Origin: Casimicrobiaceae bacterium
GTDB taxonomy: Bacteria > Pseudomonadota > Gammaproteobacteria > Burkholderiales > Casimicrobiaceae
Direction: 5' to 3'
Assembly (NCBI GenBank): GCA_955652025.1
Contig: CATPAO010000218.1
Coordinates: forward strand, 1-9,218
Length of the DNA stretch: 9,218 bases
This document shows, in pieces, positions 5,108 through 9,218 of the stretch. Position numbers and translations under genes: made by a program. The notes under the pieces are model-generated. The model was not told where the DNA came from and ran no database searches. It was given only the letters and a program-made list of their open reading frames with translations. Every line of letters begins with the position of its first letter. Position 1 is the stretch's first letter.

Positions 5108-7282
5108 ATGATGCAGCGTCCCAGCGATTCCTTCGCCAGAAATTCCCTCGATGCACCTGATTCGCGCACCCGTCACCCGCGTGCGGTCTCGATCGGGGCT
5201 TTCGGCCTCATCCTACTAGCGGCGCTTTTTTTCGCCGCCAATCGACCCGTCCACGGCCAAGGGCTCAAGCCGGGCTTGGCGAAAGCGCCGACGCCGGTGC
5301 TTCCCGCCTCGACCGGTACAGGACACGGCTTTGCCCGGGGCCATATCCTGGTTGGGCAGGCGGCTGGAAGCTCTGATTCCGATTTTCAGGCGGCGCTTGC
5401 GAGCGAAGGTGGCCTATCGCTCGGCAAGCTCGGAAGATTGGACGTTCACGTCGTCAACGTCCCAAGCGGTAAGGAAGCGGAATCCGTCGGCAAGCTGCTC
5501 ACGCACACGCAGGTGAAGTTTGCCGAAGTCGACCAGCTGATGACGCCGGCTGGCACCGCGAACGATCCTTACTTTGCGAGCGAATGGCATCTCGCCAAGA
5601 TCAATGCCCCGACGGCGTGGGACTCGTCGACCGGCGCCGGGGTGACGATCGCGATACTCGATACGGGCGTTGACGGCACACACCCCGACCTGGCACCGCA
5701 AATGGTTTCGGGCTGGAACTTCTACGACAACAACAGCAATACCGCCGACGTCTACGGACACGGTACGGCGGTGGCCGGCGCGGCCGCTGCTGCGACTAAC
5801 AACGGCATCGGCGTCGCTGCGGTCGCGGGGGGCGCGCACATCATGCCGGTGCGCATCTCGGAGCCGTCCGGGTACGCGTACTGGAGCACGGTTGCTCAAG
5901 GCATCAGCTGGGCGGCGGATCACGGCGCCAAAGTCGCGAACCTAAGCTACCAAGGCGCTTCAAGCAGCGTGACAATTCAAAGCGCTGCCTCCTACCTGCG
6001 AAGCAAGGGGGGCGTCCTTTATGTCGCCGCCGGCAATACGGGCGCGATCGACAACACCGCACCCACGAACCTAATGTTAGTCGTTTCCGCCACACAGGAG
6101 TCTGACCTCCTTGCGAGCTTCTCGTCCTTCGGCAGCTTTATCGCCATTTCCGCGCCGGGCAACAACATCCTGACGACGACCAACGGCGGCGGCTATCAAT
6201 ATTGTTGGGGAACGTCGCTCGCGACACCGATCGTCGCGGGCACGGCGGCGCTGATCATCTCGAAGCGACCCGATTTCACGCCGGCGCAAATCGATTCGAC
6301 GCTCGAGTCGAGCGCTACGGTTCTGGGCGCCCCGGACCCCAATATTTATTTCGGTTATGGCCGCGTGAACGCCGCGGCCGCAGTCCAACTCGCCGGCGGC
6401 TCCGGTCCGCCGGCCGATACCACTCCGCCGACGGTGTCCATTGCGTCCCCGACGGGAGGAACGGTGTCCGGCATCGTCTCGATCACCGTAAACGCAACCG
6501 ACGACGTCGGCGTCGCGCGTGTCGACCTGCGGATCAATGGAACGGTCGTCGCCAGCGATGCGTCACCGCCGTATCAATTCGCGTGGGACTCCAGGAGCGT
6601 GCCCGATGGCGCGGTATCGATTACCGCCGTCGCCTACGATGCCGCGAACAATTCGGCGGTGTCTTCGCCGGTATTGCTCAACGTTTCGAATACTCCGCCG
6701 CCCGCCACTACGCCGCCGACGGTGGCGATCGTCTCCCCGACCGGGGGTACTGTTTCAGGGACCGTCACGGTCAGCGCGAACGCCAGCGACAATGTCGGTG
6801 TCACGCGCGTCGACTTCCGCGTCAATGGCGTAACGCAAGCCACGACCAATACCGCGCCCTATCAATTCGCTTGGGCGTCGACGTCGGCACCGAACGGCGC
6901 GGCCACGCTCACCGCGGTCGCATTCGATGCCGCAGGGAACTCGGCGACATCGGCGCCCGTAATCGTCAACGTCTCCAACACGGTTGGCACCGGAGTCACG
7001 ACCGATACGACGCCGCCGGTGCTGACGATCACGAACCCCGTAGACGGTGCGTTAGTGTCGGGCATCGTCTCGATCAGGGCATCGGCGAGCGATGATTCGG
7101 GCGCTGCCGGAATCACGCAAAGGCTCTTTATCGACGGCACGCTGAAATCGACGGCAGTGGGCGCTTCTCTTACCTATAACTGGAACACCAAGAGGGCAGC
7201 GCGGGGCACGCACACGATTGTTGTCACGGCGACCGATGCCGCCGGCAACAGCACGACCAAACAGGTGCAGGTCACACGGTAG
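5108..7282 (+). CDS. Secreted subtilisin-family (S8) serine protease with three Ig-like domains
   Basis: A 724-residue extracellular protease. A long charged N-region precedes a hydrophobic signal core (26-44) with likely cleavage at VHG|Q (50/51). Residues about 68-160 look like a fervidolysin-type prodomain (GHILVGQAAG, then VKFAEVDQLM). The S8 catalytic domain spans about 165-430 with a complete active site: Asp185 (AILDTGVDGTHPDL), His218 (YGHGTAVAG), oxyanion Asn310 (YVAAGNTGA) and Ser370 (WGTSLATPIVAG). Three tandem bacterial Ig-like (Big_7-type) domains follow at about 437-530, 534-627 and 633-724, probably for binding or spacing at the surface. There is no sorting signal after the last Ig domain, so release to the medium or binding by the Ig domains is expected. 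GGAG lies 7 nt before the ATG. The gene is directly downstream of the cyclic di-GMP riboswitch. Function is confident; the protein substrate is unknown. Confidence 0.95.
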   Translation: MMQRPSDSFARNSLDAPDSRTRHPRAVSIGAFGLILLAALFFAANRPVHGQGLKPGLAKAPTPVLPASTGTGHGFARGHILVGQAAGSSDSDFQAALASEGGLSLGKLGRLDVHVVNVPSGKEAESVGKLLTHTQVKFAEVDQLMTPAGTANDPYFASEWHLAKINAPTAWDSSTGAGVTIAILDTGVDGTHPDLAPQMVSGWNFYDNNSNTADVYGHGTAVAGAAAAATNNGIGVAAVAGGAHIMPVRISEPSGYAYWSTVAQGISWAADHGAKVANLSYQGASSSVTIQSAASYLRSKGGVLYVAAGNTGAIDNTAPTNLMLVVSATQESDLLASFSSFGSFIAISAPGNNILTTTNGGGYQYCWGTSLATPIVAGTAALIISKRPDFTPAQIDSTLESSATVLGAPDPNIYFGYGRVNAAAAVQLAGGSGPPADTTPPTVSIASPTGGTVSGIVSITVNATDDVGVARVDLRINGTVVASDASPPYQFAWDSRSVPDGAVSITAVAYDAANNSAVSSPVLLNVSNTPPPATTPPTVAIVSPTGGTVSGTVTVSANASDNVGVTRVDFRVNGVTQATTNTAPYQFAWASTSAPNGAATLTAVAFDAAGNSATSAPVIVNVSNTVGTGVTTDTTPPVLTITNPVDGALVSGIVSIRASASDDSGAAGITQRLFIDGTLKSTAVGASLTYNWNTKRAARGTHTIVVTATDAAGNSTTKQVQVTR
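6416..7279 (+). repeat. Three tandem Ig-domain coding repeats (about 290 bp each)
   Basis: Units start near 6416, 6707 and 7004. Units 1 and 2 are 97 codons apart and share TTPPTV, SPTGGTVSG, DDVGVARVD or DNVGVTRVD, NG, PYQFAW and AVAYDAANNSA or AVAFDAAGNSA. Unit 3 is more diverged (TTPPVLTITNP, SGIVSI, VTATDAAGNS). Units 1 and 2 are also visibly alike at DNA level, pointing to a younger internal duplication, while unit 3 is older or differently constrained. Confidence 0.85.
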
Positions 7283-7303
7283 TAAATCAGCCCGCATTGC
7301 CAC

Positions 7304-7329
7304 AAAAAGCGGGCGGTCTTGTGCCGCCC
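7304..7329 (-). terminator. Intrinsic terminator for the ICMT-like gene
   Basis: On the minus strand: GGGCGG-CACAAGA-CCGCCC, then GC and a TTTTT run (7308-7304). It lies about 145 bp after the stop of the ICMT-like gene and only about 20 bp from the protease stop. On the plus strand an overlapping GCCCGC/GCGGGC pair (7290-7295, 7309-7314) exists but has no T run, so the protease 3' end is less certain. The 7330-7473 stretch between terminator and gene holds nothing I can support. Confidence 0.7.
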
Positions 7330-7473
7330 CGCTCGCATCTGCCCGGTCAAATGGGACGCAAATCCCGGTCCGGCAAATGGATCAGGAACCCACACAGGGC
7401 GCGCACCCTTCGGACGGACCCGCGACACCGCAACACGCGGCCATGCCCGGACGGTTGCTTCGTCGGCTATCGC

Positions 7474-8562
7474 CTACACGATGCCGGGAATGAAACGGTA
7501 GCGTACCCTCGCGGCGTAGGCGGCATACTCGCCATCGACGCTTCGCAGGTGATCTTCCTCGGTCAAGGCGCGGAGCACGTAAACCATCGACCATCCTACG
7601 ACCGAGGCAACAGCCTGTATCCCGCTGAACATCGATTGAGAAAACGCTAACGAGACCAGCGGGATCGAACCGATCCACCACGCGAGGTTCTTGCACACAT
7701 AGGCCGGATGCCGGATCACCGCGTACGGCCCGCGCGCGACGATGCCACGATGCGTGAGGTTGCTCGCCTTGAAGCCGAGCGCCACGGATGCCGACGCGTA
7801 GATCGCCATCAGCGTCAACAATGCGAGGTTCAGGCTGACGTGCGCCGTCGGATCGTCAAATCTCGGGAAATCGCTCACCGGTGACCCGAGGACGGCGCTC
7901 CCGACGGTGTTGAATGGCGGATAGCAGATCAGCGCCGCTCCCCAGCCCATCAGGGTCGGATCGACGGAACGGATCTCGTTGTGGAGCTGCGGCAACTCCA
8001 CCAGGTACCCGACGGTGAAGATCAATACGTCGACGAACAGGATGAGCTGAATCAGGAACCAGAAGCCATGCTGATCGAACAGCGTTCTGAATCCGGCGTC
8101 GAATGCCCCTCCCCTTGCAATCTCCGCGCTGTTGGTAACCGCACCCATGAAGAAGACCATCAACGACATGGCCATCAGCGGCGCAAAAAAAGCCTTGAGC
8201 AACGTGACGAGCACGGCAACGCGATCCTCGCGAGGAAGGCCCTTCGTCCACTCGGTCGACGGCGATCGAGCGAACCTCCCGACGACCCGAAAGAAGAGCA
8301 ACGACTTCGAGGTTCGCGGATTCCGCTCTGCAAGGTAATAAACCAGCAAGAGCACCATGTACCAAAGCGCCGCCGTGACAAGGAAATCCATGCCGATGAT
8401 CGAGAAGCCCGCGAAGCCATAGAGCTTGTCGAGCTGCCTCTGGCCGTTCGGCGTGAAACCATAAATCGCGCATGCGAGGGCCGTCACGGCCACCGACGCG
8501 GCTAGATTCTTCAGTCGCAAGAGGCGCGCGGCAAAAACGGGGATGGTCGAGACGCGGTCCAT
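7474..8562 (-). CDS. Polytopic membrane protein with C-terminal isoprenylcysteine carboxyl-methyltransferase-like domain
   Basis: A 362-residue integral membrane protein with about eight hydrophobic segments (near 17-36, 53-78, 120-142, 167-188, 203-224, 240-262, 295-313 and 315-334). The C-terminal third carries the ICMT/PEMT signature: GPYAVIRHPAYVCKNLAWW with RHPAY at 284-288, the pair Glu335-Glu336, EYAAYAARVRYRF and a final FIPG (about 357-360). Members of this superfamily methylate small or lipid-linked substrates with S-adenosylmethionine at the membrane; bacterial ones are mostly uncharacterised. The N-terminal 230 residues are extra compared with the common bacterial members of about 150-220 residues. 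The ATG at 8562 has only a weak GCGGA-like upstream site. The gene converges with the protease gene and lies between two terminators, so it is probably transcribed alone. Substrate unknown. Confidence 0.8.
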   Translation of the reverse strand: MDRVSTIPVFAARLLRLKNLAASVAVTALACAIYGFTPNGQRQLDKLYGFAGFSIIGMDFLVTAALWYMVLLLVYYLAERNPRTSKSLLFFRVVGRFARSPSTEWTKGLPREDRVAVLVTLLKAFFAPLMAMSLMVFFMGAVTNSAEIARGGAFDAGFRTLFDQHGFWFLIQLILFVDVLIFTVGYLVELPQLHNEIRSVDPTLMGWGAALICYPPFNTVGSAVLGSPVSDFPRFDDPTAHVSLNLALLTLMAIYASASVALGFKASNLTHRGIVARGPYAVIRHPAYVCKNLAWWIGSIPLVSLAFSQSMFSGIQAVASVVGWSMVYVLRALTEEDHLRSVDGEYAAYAARVRYRFIPGIV

Positions 8563-8634
8563 GTCCGCTGGACTTTACCGCATGACTCGCTGCGGTCGTG
8601 ACGAGATATCGTAAATGGCCCTCCCAAGAAAAAC

Positions 8635-8658
8635 AAAACCCCGCAGGCGCGGGGTTTT
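8635..8658 (-). terminator. Strong (bidirectional-type) terminator after the PEP-CTERM gene
   Basis: A perfect 10-bp stem AAAACCCCGC / GCGGGGTTTT with a 4-nt loop (8645-8648). On the minus strand the T run continues as TTTTGTTTTTC, giving an efficient terminator 25 bp after the PEP-CTERM stop. It isolates that gene from the ICMT-like gene, whose promoter must then lie in 8563-8634, where I see no clear -35/-10 pair. Confidence 0.9.
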
Positions 8659-8683
8659 GAGTAGTTCGGTAAAACCGAGTCGA

Positions 8684-9218
8684 TCAGGCGGTCCGCGACA
8701 TCTGCCGCTTGAGGAACGTGACACCCAGCAATGCGAGTCCGAGCAGTGCGAGGGCGCTGGAACTGGGTTCAGGAGCCCCGCTGCTGCTGGGCGGGCTGCC
8801 GGTGCTGCTCGACGGGATGTTCTGCGAGTAAAGCGAGCCTACCTTGCCGCTGCCGTTTAGTGAGCTCATGAACGCAATTTGAAGGTGCGGGCCGGTCGAC
8901 AAAATGTTGAGCGTGCCGCCCCCTGTGATGTTGATCGTGAACAGCATGTCGTTCGTCAGCGCCAGGTTCAACCCGGGATAGGTAGTCCCGCCGAAGCACA
9001 GGGCTGGCGGAGGCGCACCGTTTCCGCAGAGACCCGCGGCGATCTGCTGGTTCGTCCCTATGACCGTGTTGCCAAGGTATGTTTCCGTGGCGCCAACGCC
9101 CCCAGTGAAGTTGACGCCAAGGTCCTTGAACTCGAAGCCGGCGAGAGCGCTGATGCCGGTCCAGCCCGCGCCGTTGTTGTTGTTGGCATTGAGAGCGTTG
9201 ACGATTTCGAACGTGAAC
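8684..9218 (-). CDS. PEP-CTERM sorting domain protein (5' end cut by window edge)
   Basis: The frame is open to the right edge (first complete codon at 9217), giving 177 visible residues; the N-terminus and signal peptide are off the window. The end of the protein is a textbook PEP-CTERM signal: PEP at visible residues 149-151, then a hydrophobic helix (SALALLGLALLGVTF) and a basic tail (LKRQMSR). Such proteins are cut by an exosortase and delivered to the cell surface or exopolysaccharide matrix in Gram-negative bacteria. The visible body is rich in Gly, Asn, Thr and Ser with two Cys (GLCGNG, ALCFGG) and a Ser/Pro-rich linker (SSSTGSPPSSSGA) before the motif, normal for these surface proteins. 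No exosortase gene is in view. Function of the body unknown. Confidence 0.88.
   Translation of the reverse strand, partial: FTFEIVNALNANNNNGAGWTGISALAGFEFKDLGVNFTGGVGATETYLGNTVIGTNQQIAAGLCGNGAPPPALCFGGTTYPGLNLALTNDMLFTINITGGGTLNILSTGPHLQIAFMSSLNGSGKVGSLYSQNIPSSSTGSPPSSSGAPEPSSSALALLGLALLGVTFLKRQMSRTA

Noticed and set aside
6202..7095. 297-codon plus-strand frame inside the protease gene
   Set aside because: It is an Arg-rich out-of-frame reading of the Ser active-site and Ig-domain region, which is clearly coding in the main frame.
7353..7366. Sequence GGGACGCAAATCCC after the protease gene, resembling a GEMM core block
   Set aside because: The other conserved blocks (ACAGGGCAAAC, tetraloop stem, AGCGGG-TTGCCG) are missing, so a second riboswitch is not supported; it is probably a chance match.
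1..9218. CRISPR array, tRNA, rRNA, insertion sequence or prophage genes
   Set aside because: No regularly spaced repeats, tRNA cloverleaf, rRNA blocks, transposase or integrase sequence was seen on either strand.

Overview
The window is high-GC DNA with the gene content and codon usage of a Gram-negative betaproteobacterium. Burkholderiaceae or a close Burkholderiales relative is the best guess: it carries a Kbp/YgaU-type BON-LysM protein, an LCAT-family lipoprotein, a PEP-CTERM protein and a class I cyclic di-GMP riboswitch. This is inferred from protein character only; there is no rRNA or marker gene to fix the genus.

Left part (1-2799, all minus strand). Read in the direction of transcription, the order is kbp (K+-binding BON-LysM protein), a 76-residue extremely acidic small protein that starts inside the kbp stop codon (GTGA overlap), a 62-bp gap, an ABC importer ATPase of the PotA/FbpC type, and its periplasmic solute-binding protein, which runs off the left edge. 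The ATPase and binding protein are tightly coupled (9-bp gap, with the Shine-Dalgarno overlapping the ATPase stop). The permease genes are not in view and are presumably further left.

Middle (2800-5107). A divergent LCAT/phospholipase-like alpha/beta hydrolase lipoprotein (plus strand) ends at a hairpin terminator. A 748-bp gene-free stretch follows. It holds an AT-richer region with several small inverted repeats, then a promoter with a perfect TATAAT, a well-conserved cyclic di-GMP-I (GEMM-I) riboswitch at about 4855-4945, and a 160-nt leader with mutually exclusive pairing options.

Right part (5108-9218). The riboswitch leader feeds a secreted subtilisin-family (S8) protease with a complete Asp/His/Asn/Ser active site and three tandem bacterial Ig-like domains. 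On the minus strand follow a polytopic membrane protein ending in an isoprenylcysteine-carboxyl-methyltransferase-like (ICMT/PEMT) domain, with its own terminator, and then a PEP-CTERM cell-surface protein, cut at the right edge, with a strong terminator.

The most interesting unit is the riboswitch plus secreted Ig-domain protease. It suggests that cyclic di-GMP, the biofilm/motility second messenger, directly controls production of an extracellular protease, next to a gene for a PEP-CTERM protein of the kind processed by exosortase in exopolysaccharide-producing bacteria.
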